DNA from: Paenibacillus sp. SYP-B3998
Lineage (GTDB): Bacteria > Bacillota > Bacilli > Paenibacillales > NBRC-103111
Assembly (NCBI RefSeq): GCF_010820665.1
Contig: NZ_JAAIKC010000001.1
Coordinates: forward strand, 1,302,001 to 1,366,000
DNA length: 64,000 bases
Reading direction: 5' to 3'
Positions within the stretch are counted from its first letter, which is position 1. Each line of letters opens with the position of its first letter. This document shows positions 9,745 to 18,700 of this stretch, one piece after another. The position numbers were made by a program, and so were the translations under genes. Below the pieces are notes generated by a model, which did no database searches, was not told where the DNA came from, and saw only the letters and a list, made by a program, of their open reading frames with translations.

Positions 9745-10518
9745 ATGCTCAATCCGTTAAAAAAATGGTTAGGAAAAGGCTCCAAAGAGCTATCATCTGA
9801 TTTCGCTGATATTGATTTGGATAATGTGCCTGCACATGTGGCTATCATCATGGATGGCAATGGGCGCTGGGCAAAGCAGAGAGGGTTACCTCGAGTAGCT
9901 GGCCATCATTCCGGCATGAAGAATGTAAAGAAAATAACAATGGCGGCCAGTGATATTGGCGTGAAAGTGCTGACCATGTATGCATTTTCAACTGAGAATT
10001 GGAAGAGACCCAAGGAAGAAGTCGAATTTCTAATGAAGCTTCCGCAGGAGTTCTTTCCTTTAGAGATTGAAGAATTAATCGAAAATAATGTCCGAATTCG
10101 CATGACGGGTTGGAGTGAGGGGCTACCAGACTATACGCTCAAAGCGATAGAAGGGGCAATCGAACGAACGAAACATAACACAGGACTGATATTGAATTTT
10201 GCTCTGAATTACGGTGGTCGTAAAGAAATGATCGCTGGGATTCAAGACATTATTCGTGATGTTCAAAGTGGGAAGTTACAGCCAGATGAACTTGATGAAG
10301 CTCGGTTTTCTTCTTATATGTTGACTGCAGATTTGCCGGATCCAGATCTATTAATTCGTACTAGCGGCGAGCTGCGTTTAAGTAATTTTTTACTGTGGCA
10401 ATTAGCGTACTCCGAACTCTGGTTTACGGAAGCGTACTGGCCTGAATTTACAGAAGCGTTATTTTTGCAGGCTATTGCTGAATATCAACGTCGTGCAAGA
10501 AGGTACGGCGGCGTGTAA
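9745..10518 (+). CDS. uppS: Undecaprenyl diphosphate synthase (cis-isoprenyl transferase)
   Basis: Makes the C55 lipid carrier precursor for peptidoglycan and wall polymers by adding isopentenyl units to farnesyl diphosphate. The 257-residue protein shows MDGNGRWAKQRG (catalytic Asp37) and the C-terminal IRTSGELRLSNFLLWQ substrate-binding block, both intact. ATG 9745 follows GGGAGG. It is first in the uppS-cdsA-dxr series. Confidence 0.97.
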   Translation: MLNPLKKWLGKGSKELSSDFADIDLDNVPAHVAIIMDGNGRWAKQRGLPRVAGHHSGMKNVKKITMAASDIGVKVLTMYAFSTENWKRPKEEVEFLMKLPQEFFPLEIEELIENNVRIRMTGWSEGLPDYTLKAIEGAIERTKHNTGLILNFALNYGGRKEMIAGIQDIIRDVQSGKLQPDELDEARFSSYMLTADLPDPDLLIRTSGELRLSNFLLWQLAYSELWFTEAYWPEFTEALFLQAIAEYQRRARRYGGV

Positions 10519-10602
10519 TTACGCTATACTTACTCTTCCTGAGAGCCCGCCTATTTGTGTATAGGTCGCGATTTGAAGTTTTACATCTAGGAGGATTCTA
10601 AC

Positions 10603-11397
10603 TTGAAGCAGAGGATCGTCACAGGCGTTATTGCAGGTGTTATTTTTATCACGTTATTAGTGCTAGGTGGGTATTGGTACGCAGGTTTGATTGTATTGCT
10701 TTCAATAATAGGCTATAGGGAATATGTTCAAATGAATAGCTTCACGGCCTACAAATATTCTTCTCTTATTGGACTAGTTACGTTACTCCTGCTTGTTATC
10801 CCGTGGGAAATGATGGGAATATCGCTTCCTATCAGTTCAACAGCAGTGATCTGGTTAGCTATGTTTTCAATGCTTTTTGTTACAGTTGCTTCAAAGAATA
10901 AGATCACCATTGACCAAGTATCAATCCTATTGCTTGGCGCAATCTACATCGGACTTGGGTTTTATTATATGATTTCTACACGATTACCCGATCATGGTTT
11001 GTTCTGGACGATTTTAGTTTTCGTTTGTATTTGGGCAACGGATTCAGGAGCCTATTTTGTCGGTTCAAAGATTGGGAAGCACCCCCTATGGCCTCAAATA
11101 AGCCCTAAGAAGTCGATTGAAGGTGCTGTAGGCGGTATCGTCATCTCAATGATCGTCGCACTAGCATTTACGTGGTATGCACCTGATCTTCTTTCGATCG
11201 GGAAAGCTTTATTTCTTGGCTTCGTTATCGCGATCGTAGGGCAAATTGGCGATTTGATTCAGTCTGCTTATAAGCGTGTTAAAGGAATTAAAGATACAGG
11301 AACGCTGCTTCCTGGGCACGGTGGAGTACTTGATCGAATGGATAGTTGGTTGATTGTATTTCCATTTATTCATTGGCTCGGAATTATTCCCCATTAA
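10603..11397 (+). CDS. cdsA: Phosphatidate cytidylyltransferase (CDP-diglyceride synthase)
   Basis: Converts phosphatidic acid and CTP to CDP-diacylglycerol, the precursor of the cell's phospholipids; pgsA at 54718 uses the product. The 264-residue polytopic protein has about seven or eight hydrophobic segments and ends in the CdsA signature (KGIKDTGTLLPGHGGVLDR, about residues 227-245). The start is TTG 10603, placed by AGGAGG. Confidence 0.96.
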   Translation: MKQRIVTGVIAGVIFITLLVLGGYWYAGLIVLLSIIGYREYVQMNSFTAYKYSSLIGLVTLLLLVIPWEMMGISLPISSTAVIWLAMFSMLFVTVASKNKITIDQVSILLLGAIYIGLGFYYMISTRLPDHGLFWTILVFVCIWATDSGAYFVGSKIGKHPLWPQISPKKSIEGAVGGIVISMIVALAFTWYAPDLLSIGKALFLGFVIAIVGQIGDLIQSAYKRVKGIKDTGTLLPGHGGVLDRMDSWLIVFPFIHWLGIIPH

Positions 11398-11418
11398 TCG
11401 CAGTTTACGAGGTGGATT

Positions 11419-12567
11419 ATGACGAAACGCATTGCGATCCTGGGATCTACAGGCTCGATTGGTACGCAAACATTGGACGTCGTTGCGAATGCTCCAGAAC
11501 GATTCCAAATTGAAGCCTTATCGGCCGGCTACAATACGAAACTTATTGTTGAACAAATAAAACAGTTTCAACCCAAACTAGTTTCGGTTGCCACAAAAGC
11601 TTTAGCAGATGAGGTTGCTCAACAGGTTTCCTCAAAAACCAAAATCGTGTTCGGTGATGATGGGCTTATTGAAGTTGCCGCTTCAACAGAAGCGGATGTG
11701 GTTGTGACTGCTTTGGTAGGTAGCCAGGGGCTGAAGCCTACGATGGCCGCTATTGAAGCTGGCAAACACATTGGTCTAGCGAACAAAGAGACGCTCGTTA
11801 GCGCTGGCCATATCATAACTAGTGCTGTTAAACGCAAAGGGGTTGCTTTACTGCCTATAGATAGCGAGCATTCTGCCATTTTTCAGTGCTTAAATGGGGA
11901 AAATCGCAATCAAGTGGCAACAATTACACTAACCGCTTCTGGTGGTTCATTCCGAGATCGGACGCGAAGCGAATTGGAAGGGGTTACTGTCGATCAAGCT
12001 TTGCAGCATCCAAACTGGTCGATGGGCGCTAAGATTACGATAGATTCAGCTACGATGGTGAACAAAGGGCTTGAGGTGATCGAAGCGCGATGGCTGTTCG
12101 ATCTGACTTATGATCAAATCAATGTATTGATCCATCCTGAAAGTGTCATACACTCCTATGTGGAGTTTGTGGATAACAGTGTCATTGCTCAATTAGGAAA
12201 TCCAGATATGCGTGTACCTATTCAGTATGCGTTAACTTACCCGCAGCGGTTTACAACACCTTCGAAGCGCTTAGATTTGTCGGCCATTGGTAAATTGAAC
12301 TTCCGCGAGATGGATTTCAATAGGTATCCTTGCTTACGTATGGCCTATGAAAGCGGTAGGCAAGGAGGTACCGCACCAACTGTGTTTAACGCTGCGAATG
12401 AAATCGCGGTCGCTCGATTCTTAAAAGGCGAGATTACCTTTTTACAAATTGAGGAAGTAATTGAATCTGTTCTTCAGAAACATCTGTCTTACGCAGATCC
12501 TACACTGGAACTCATTCAAGAGCAGGATGCATGGGCGAGAGCTCAAGCAACATCGATTCAATTTTAA
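11419..12567 (+). CDS. dxr: 1-deoxy-D-xylulose-5-phosphate reductoisomerase
   Basis: Second step of the MEP isoprenoid pathway, forming methylerythritol 4-phosphate with NADPH; it feeds uppS next door. The 382-residue protein has the NADPH-binding GSTGSIGTQTLD at residues 8-19, ANKETLVSAG, and the metal/substrate motif DSEHSAIFQ. The length is normal. ATG 11419 follows an AGGTGG site 21 bases after cdsA. Confidence 0.97.
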   Translation: MTKRIAILGSTGSIGTQTLDVVANAPERFQIEALSAGYNTKLIVEQIKQFQPKLVSVATKALADEVAQQVSSKTKIVFGDDGLIEVAASTEADVVVTALVGSQGLKPTMAAIEAGKHIGLANKETLVSAGHIITSAVKRKGVALLPIDSEHSAIFQCLNGENRNQVATITLTASGGSFRDRTRSELEGVTVDQALQHPNWSMGAKITIDSATMVNKGLEVIEARWLFDLTYDQINVLIHPESVIHSYVEFVDNSVIAQLGNPDMRVPIQYALTYPQRFTTPSKRLDLSAIGKLNFREMDFNRYPCLRMAYESGRQGGTAPTVFNAANEIAVARFLKGEITFLQIEEVIESVLQKHLSYADPTLELIQEQDAWARAQATSIQF

Positions 12568-12575
12568 TGAAGAAA

Positions 12576-12617
12576 GGAGAGCTTTGGTCAGCTTGTTTTG
12601 GCTCAGCTCTTTTTTTA
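12576..12617 (+). terminator. Rho-independent terminator after dxr
   Basis: AGAGCT (12578-12583) pairs with AGCTCT (12605-12610), with additional inner pairing, followed by a seven-T run. Confidence 0.8.
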
Positions 12618-12780
12618 ATCTTTCGAGCGTCTAGGCAGCGTACATGAAAGTCTAAATGAAACTCCACTATCGTATACTGTGCTAAAAGGGGACAGCTTGT
12701 ATTCAGTCGTTCAATAATGGTAATCTAAGATCATGTCGCCCATTATTTGACGATAAGCCCAAATAAGATGCTTACGATGC

Positions 12781-12800
12781 AAGTTTTCTTACGAAAACTT
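12781..12800 (+). promoter_or_regulatory. Hairpin abutting the rseP ribosome binding site
   Basis: AAGTTTTC (12781-12788), loop TTAC, GAAAACTT (12793-12800): a perfect eight-base-pair stem that ends one base before the AAGGAGG site (12802-12808). It may tune rseP translation. The 250-base gap holding it also has a weak TTGTAT-18-TAATCT promoter candidate (12697-12726). Confidence 0.5.
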
Positions 12801-12817
12801 TAAGGAGGAAATACGAC

Positions 12818-14077
12818 TTGTCAGCCATAGAAGTTGGATTGAAAGTTATTTTGTTGTTTTTTGTTCTAGTGACGATTCATGAATGGGGTCATTTTTACTT
12901 TGCAAAGCGAGCGGGTATTCTTGTAAGAGAGTTTGCTATCGGTTTTGGACCCAAAATTTTTTCATATAAAAAAGGGGAGACCAGGTACACGTTACGTATT
13001 CTTCCTATTGGCGGGTTCGTTCGTATGGCTGGAGAAGATCCAGAAATCGTTCAAGTAAACCCTGGACAAACAATTGCGATTCAATTGAACAAGATGGATC
13101 AGGTAACTGCATTATATTTGGATCAATTAGATCGTCGTTCTAATGTCATTATCGGGGTCGTCGAACAAATTGATCTAGATAGAAGTCTTAAGGTTACCCT
13201 TGACGTAGATGGAGAAACGGTCACCTACCCAGTCGAACCTGACGCGATGATGGTAACCAAAGGAACTGAAACACAAATTGCGCCTTACGATCGGCAATTT
13301 GGCAGTAAGTCAGTGGGGAAAAGAGCGCTTGCCATTGTTATGGGGCCCGTGATGAATTTCTTATTGGCGATTGTTTTGTTTTTTATTGTGGTTATCATGT
13401 CAGGTGTGTTTACGAATGTGAAACTTGATTCTGTTGTATCGGGTAAAGCCGGCGAAAAGTCAGGGCTTCATAAAGGCGATATTATAATGTCAATTGACAG
13501 TCAGCCGATTGGAGACAATCGTGAAAAACTTGTAACAGCAATTCAACAGTCCGCAGGCAAAGAAATGACCTGGGTTGTGGATCGTGCGGGGAATCCGATT
13601 ACGCTGCAAGTTACTCCCGAAATGGAAGCTGGTTCAGGGAAATTAGGTGTTGTTATTTCTGGAGATCGCAGGAGTGCTTCATTTAGTGAAGTGCTGTCAG
13701 GCACTTACGAACAAGTTGTAGGCACAACAATAGGTATTGTGACTGGTTTGAAGAAGTTAGTATTGCTCCAATTTAAGCTTGACGATTTGGGGGGTCCTGT
13801 ACGTACAGCGCAGGTATCTGCTGAGTTTGCAAAACTTGGAATGACATATTTAATTTCTTGGGCGGCTACACTTAGCCTATACCTTGGAATCTTTAATTTG
13901 TTGCCGATTCCGGCTTTAGATGGCAGTCGATTACTGTTTATGGGACTTGAGGCGCTTCGTGGGAAACCGATTGATCCTAATCGTGAGAGTATGGTTCATT
14001 TTGTTGGGTTTGCATTATTGATGCTGCTTATGGTTGCAGTTACTTATAATGACATTTTACGTTTGATTAAGGGGTAA
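12818..14077 (+). CDS. rseP: Site-2 intramembrane metalloprotease RseP/RasP (M50B)
   Basis: Zinc intramembrane protease that clears cleaved anti-sigma factors and signal peptide remnants. The 419-residue protein has the catalytic HEWGH (residues 21-25) in the first membrane segment, a central PDZ domain (about 200-265, KAGEKSGLHKGD), and the third zinc ligand region NLLPIPALDGSR near the C-terminus. The start is TTG 12818. The order dxr-rseP-proS-polC is the Bacillales order. Confidence 0.95.
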   Translation: MSAIEVGLKVILLFFVLVTIHEWGHFYFAKRAGILVREFAIGFGPKIFSYKKGETRYTLRILPIGGFVRMAGEDPEIVQVNPGQTIAIQLNKMDQVTALYLDQLDRRSNVIIGVVEQIDLDRSLKVTLDVDGETVTYPVEPDAMMVTKGTETQIAPYDRQFGSKSVGKRALAIVMGPVMNFLLAIVLFFIVVIMSGVFTNVKLDSVVSGKAGEKSGLHKGDIIMSIDSQPIGDNREKLVTAIQQSAGKEMTWVVDRAGNPITLQVTPEMEAGSGKLGVVISGDRRSASFSEVLSGTYEQVVGTTIGIVTGLKKLVLLQFKLDDLGGPVRTAQVSAEFAKLGMTYLISWAATLSLYLGIFNLLPIPALDGSRLLFMGLEALRGKPIDPNRESMVHFVGFALLMLLMVAVTYNDILRLIKG

Positions 14078-14166
14078 GCAATATGTAGGAAATAAGTTTT
14101 TTTGAGAGCTCACTTAGATGGTGATCATTGCAAGTTTTCTTCATGTAAAACGCATAGGAGGATTTT

Positions 14167-15627
14167 ATGTCAAAGGATATGTCTAAAGATAAGCAATTTG
14201 TAAAAGAAATTACACCACAAGGTGAGGATTTCTCACGTTGGTATATAGATGTTATTAAGAAAGCTGACTTGATGAGCTACTCTCCCGTACGTGGGTGTAT
14301 CGTATTCAAACCAGACGGTTATGAGATCTGGGAAAATATTCAACGTGATCTTGACCGTCGTTTTAAAGAAACGGGGCATCGGAATGCATATTTCCCGTTA
14401 TTTATTCCTGAGAGCTTTTTTCAAAAAGAAAAAGAGCACGTTGAAGGCTTCAATCCTGAACTACCTTGGGTAACCGAAGCAGGCGGAGAAAAGCTTGAGG
14501 AGCGTTTGGCGATTCGTCCAACCTCGGAGACGATGATTGGTCATATGTATTCCGAATGGATTAACTCATACCGTGATCTTCCGCTGCTTATTAACCAGTG
14601 GGCGAATGTTGTACGTTGGGAAAAGCGAACCTTGCCATTCCTTCGTACGACTGAATTCCTCTGGCAAGAAGGGCACACGGCACATGAGGATGAGCAGGAT
14701 GCACGACGAGAAACGATGCAGATGCTTGAGGTTTATCGTGATTTTGCAGAAAACTTCTTAGCTATTCCAGTTATCGTTGGACAGAAGACGCCATCTGAGA
14801 AGTTCGCAGGTGCACTTGATACTTTCTCGATTGAAGCCATGATGAAAGACGGCAAAGCGGTTCAAGCAGGTACGTCCCATTATCTGGGGACTAATTTCGC
14901 CGTCGCATTCGATATCAAATTTTTGGATCGCGAGAATCAGCACCAATTTGCTCATACAACTTCATGGGGGGTGAGTACTCGTTTGATTGGGGCCCTGATC
15001 ATGGTGCATGGTGACGATCGCGGTCTAGTGCTGCCACCAAAAGTAGCTCCAACCCAAGTAATTATGATACCCATTGGTCCACCTAAGACAAGAGAACAAG
15101 TCATCGGTCGTGTTGACGAATTGTATGCTCAGTTGAAAAAAGCAGGTGTTCGCGTGAAAGTGGACGATCGTGCAGATCAAAGTCCTGGTTGGAAATTCAA
15201 CGAATACGAGATGCGCGGCGTGCCGATTCGTGTTGAGTTAGGGCCTCGTGATATGGAAAATGGACAAGTCGTTCTTGTATCCCGTGTAAGTGGAGAGAAG
15301 AAGGTTGTTCTTCAAGTGAACTTCGTAGAAGAAATAGAGAATTTACTTGCTGAGATTCATCAGCAGATGTATGATAAAGCAAAGCAGTTCCGTGATGAGC
15401 ACTATATTGCTGTTGATACGATTGATGAATTCAAGACATTTTTAGAAAGCAAACGTGGCTTTGCTTTGGCTGGTTGGTGCGGATCGAGCGCATGCGAAGC
15501 GCAAGTGAAAGAAGAGACTGGCGCAACAAGTCGAAATATTCCATTCAACCCTTCGGAAACGAAGTCCACTTGCCTTGTTTGCGGGGAAGCATCACAACAT
15601 ACTGTTTTATTCGGCAGAAGCTATTAA
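14167..15627 (+). CDS. proS: Prolyl-tRNA synthetase, archaeal/eukaryal-type (short, no INS editing domain)
   Basis: Charges tRNA-Pro. The 486-residue product is much shorter than the bacterial-type ProRS (about 565-570) because the editing insertion between class II motifs 2 and 3 is absent. The core reads FLRTTEFLWQEGHTAHED, as in the archaeal/eukaryal class. It has the class-specific C-terminal domain with four cysteines (C-x4-C in WCGSSACE, then C-x2-C in TCLVCG). The N-terminus carries a small MSKD-MSKD duplication. ATG 14167 follows AGGAGG. Its place between rseP and polC is where B. subtilis keeps its bacterial-type proS. Confidence 0.96.
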   Translation: MSKDMSKDKQFVKEITPQGEDFSRWYIDVIKKADLMSYSPVRGCIVFKPDGYEIWENIQRDLDRRFKETGHRNAYFPLFIPESFFQKEKEHVEGFNPELPWVTEAGGEKLEERLAIRPTSETMIGHMYSEWINSYRDLPLLINQWANVVRWEKRTLPFLRTTEFLWQEGHTAHEDEQDARRETMQMLEVYRDFAENFLAIPVIVGQKTPSEKFAGALDTFSIEAMMKDGKAVQAGTSHYLGTNFAVAFDIKFLDRENQHQFAHTTSWGVSTRLIGALIMVHGDDRGLVLPPKVAPTQVIMIPIGPPKTREQVIGRVDELYAQLKKAGVRVKVDDRADQSPGWKFNEYEMRGVPIRVELGPRDMENGQVVLVSRVSGEKKVVLQVNFVEEIENLLAEIHQQMYDKAKQFRDEHYIAVDTIDEFKTFLESKRGFALAGWCGSSACEAQVKEETGATSRNIPFNPSETKSTCLVCGEASQHTVLFGRSY

Positions 15628-15657
15628 TGTAGTCGCTATTTTATTTAAATAAACATG

Positions 15658-15699
15658 AGGGCAACGGAAGCAACATCTCCATTGCCCTTCGTATTTTTT
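15658..15699 (+). terminator. Rho-independent terminator between proS and polC
   Basis: AGGGCAA (15658-15664) pairs with TTGCCCT (15682-15688), followed by a T-rich tract that runs up to the polC ribosome binding site. Confidence 0.8.
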
Positions 15700-15712
15700 G
15701 GGGAGGAAATTC

Positions 15713-18700
15713 ATGAGTAATTTGGCTGATAAACGGAATCGCTTTGAGCTTTTGATGCAGCAAGCCGAAATTCCAGCCGATACCGTACGGTCATTTTTTG
15801 CGGAAGGGTACATCGAGCAAGTAGAAATTAGCCGGAAAAATCGCGACTGGACCTTTTATTTGGTGAAAAATGAATTGGTGCCTCATAACATTTACCGCTC
15901 TTTTTGTAAAATGATTCAAGAAAAATTTGCCCAAATCGCGAAAATACGCTTTATCTGGCGGTTTGAGCAAGCGGAGACCTCTGCGTTAGTTGATGAATAC
16001 TGGAGTCTCTTTATGGAATGGCTGCAGCGTGAAGTAGTGTCTATTAATGGCTGGATGAGTAAGGCCAAAGTCGACGTTCAAGGAAATGCATTGACACTAA
16101 TCATGCTTGATCAGATCGGGCTTGAACTTGCTAAGAAAAAGAATATTGATATGTTTATTCGTAACTTTTTCCATAATTTTTTTCAAACTGAGCTGACAGT
16201 TAAATATGCCGTTAGTGATACAAGTGAAATTGAAGCGGAATATGAGAAATTTGCAAAGCAAAGAACACAAGATGAGCGAAGTGTCACGCAAGAAATCATG
16301 ATGTCGATTGAGCAGGAGGAAGAAGCATCGTCGCTTCCGGATACTGATCTCAAACTAGTCATTGGTTATGATATAAAGGAGGTTCCTACTCCGCTCAAGG
16401 ATATTCAAGAGGAAGAGAAGAAAGTGACCGTTCAGGGGACAGTGTTCGGTTTGGAAGTTAAGGAACTAAGGAATGGTAATACGTTGTTTACGTTCAATTT
16501 GACAGATTTCTCGGATTCAATGTCAATGAAAGTTTTTGCAAAAACGAAGGACGACGTTAAAATACTTAGCTTGCTTGCGAATGGTACTTGGATAAAGGCA
16601 CGCGGTAAAGTGGAGTATGATCGCTTTATGCCAATCCCTGAACTTGTTATGATCCCTAATGACCTTAACGAAGTGATGGGACCGAAAGATCGTATGGATG
16701 ATGCCAAGGAAAAACGTGTTGAATTTCATTTGCATACGTCAATGAGTACGATGGATGGACTCACTCCCGTGGACCAGTATGTCAAGATGGCGGCTAAATG
16801 GGGCCATAAAGCTATCGCTATTACAGATCACAGTAATATTCAATGTTATCCGGATGCAGGAAAAGCAGCTAAAAAGCATGGCATTAAAGTAATATTTGGG
16901 TTGGAAGCAAATGTCGTAAATGATTCGGTTCCAATTGTCATGAACCCGCGCGATGTGGATTTAAAGCAAGGAACTTACGTGATTTTTGACGTGGAGACAA
17001 CGGGGTTATCTGTTACAAATAATAGAATTATAGAGCTTGCAGGTGTCAAGATGCAGGATGGGAAAGAAATAGACCGTTTTGCAACATTTATCAATCCGCA
17101 TGAGAAAATTCCGTATAACATTCAGCAGTTAACGAATATCAATGATGATATGGTCAAAGATGCACCAGATATTGAGGAAGAGCTTCCTAAATTTGTGGAT
17201 TTTATTGGGGATTCCGTTTTAGTGGCTCATAATGCACGTTTTGATATGGGTTTTTTACAAACCAATTTGAAACGGATGGGGCTCCCAGAGGTTAACAATT
17301 CAGCGCTCGACACATTGGAACTGGCTCGGTTTCTATTTCCGTCGATGAAAAACCATCGGTTGAATACCCTGTCAGATAAGTTTAAAGTCAGCTTGGATAA
17401 CCATCACCGAGCGATTGATGACTCGATTGCGTTAGGGTACGTGCTTTATCATTTAATTAATGAAGCAGCAGATAGGCAAATTATGAACCTAACAAAATTG
17501 AATGATTATGTAGGCAAAGATTTATCGAATCAACGTCCGTTTCATTGCTGTATCTATGCGCTTAATGCTGTAGGGAAGAAAAACTTATTCAAGCTTATTT
17601 CACTATCTCACACAAAGTATTTACAACGGACAGCAAGTATTCCAAAAAGTGTTTTAGTAGAGCTAAGAGAAGGACTTCTAATAACCTCTGGATGCGAAAA
17701 AGGAGAGTTTTTCGAAGCGGTACTCAATAAATCACTGGAAGAAGCAGAGCAAGTGGCTGAATTCTATGATATTCTCGAAATCCAACCTGTTAGCTATAAC
17801 ATGCATTTGGTTGATAAGGGTTTGGTTGGCAGTGTAGGTGACCTAGAGAATGCTGTGCGCCGCGTCTGTGAAATTGGCTACAAATCGGGTAAGCCAGTCA
17901 TTGCTACTGGCAATGTTCATTACCTTAATCCTAGAGAGAAAGTCTGTCGGGACATTACGATTAACGGTATAACAGGTTTCAGCCCGCTTAAGGGAATGAA
18001 GAAACCGGATGCACATTTCCGGACGACCAAAGAAATGCTGGAGGAATTTAAGTTTCTTGGTGAAGAAAAAGCTCACGAGGTCGTTATTCGGAGTACGAAT
18101 GACTTAGCTGACCGTTTTGAGGAAATTCAGCTTTTCCCAGATAAGCTGTTCACTCCCATCATAGAAGGCGCCGACGATGAAATTCGCACTACTTGCTATG
18201 AGACGGCCAAAGGTATTTACGGCGATGAACTACCAGAAGTAATTATTGCTCGTTTGGAGAAAGAACTTGTTCCGATTATTAAGTTTGGTTTCTCTGCGAA
18301 CTATCTGATCTCGGAACGACTAGTGAAAAAATCAAATGAGGATGGTTATTTGGTTGGTTCTCGGGGCTCCGTTGGTTCTTCCGTTGTTGCGATGATGCTT
18401 GGAATCTCTGAAGTGAATCCGTTACCACCGCATTACATCTGCTATTCTTGTCGACATAGTGAATGGTTTCTGGACGGTAGCGTCCCAAGCGGCTTTGACC
18501 TTCCGAATAAAGTTTGTCCTAACTGTGGAGGTAATTTAAAAGGGGATGGACATGATATCCCATTCGAAACGTTCCTTGGTTTTAAAGGGGATAAGGTTCC
18601 CGATATTGACTTGAACTTTTCAGGCGAATACCAGCCTGTAGCACATAATTACACAAAGACCCTGTTTGGAGAGAAAAGCGTGTTTCGTGCCGGTACGATT

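Noticed and set aside
12656..12676. TGAAAC followed by CGTA upstream of rseP, like an ECF sigma promoter
   Set aside because: The spacer is only about 8 bases (20 from the preceding TGAAAG), whereas ECF promoters need about 16-17.
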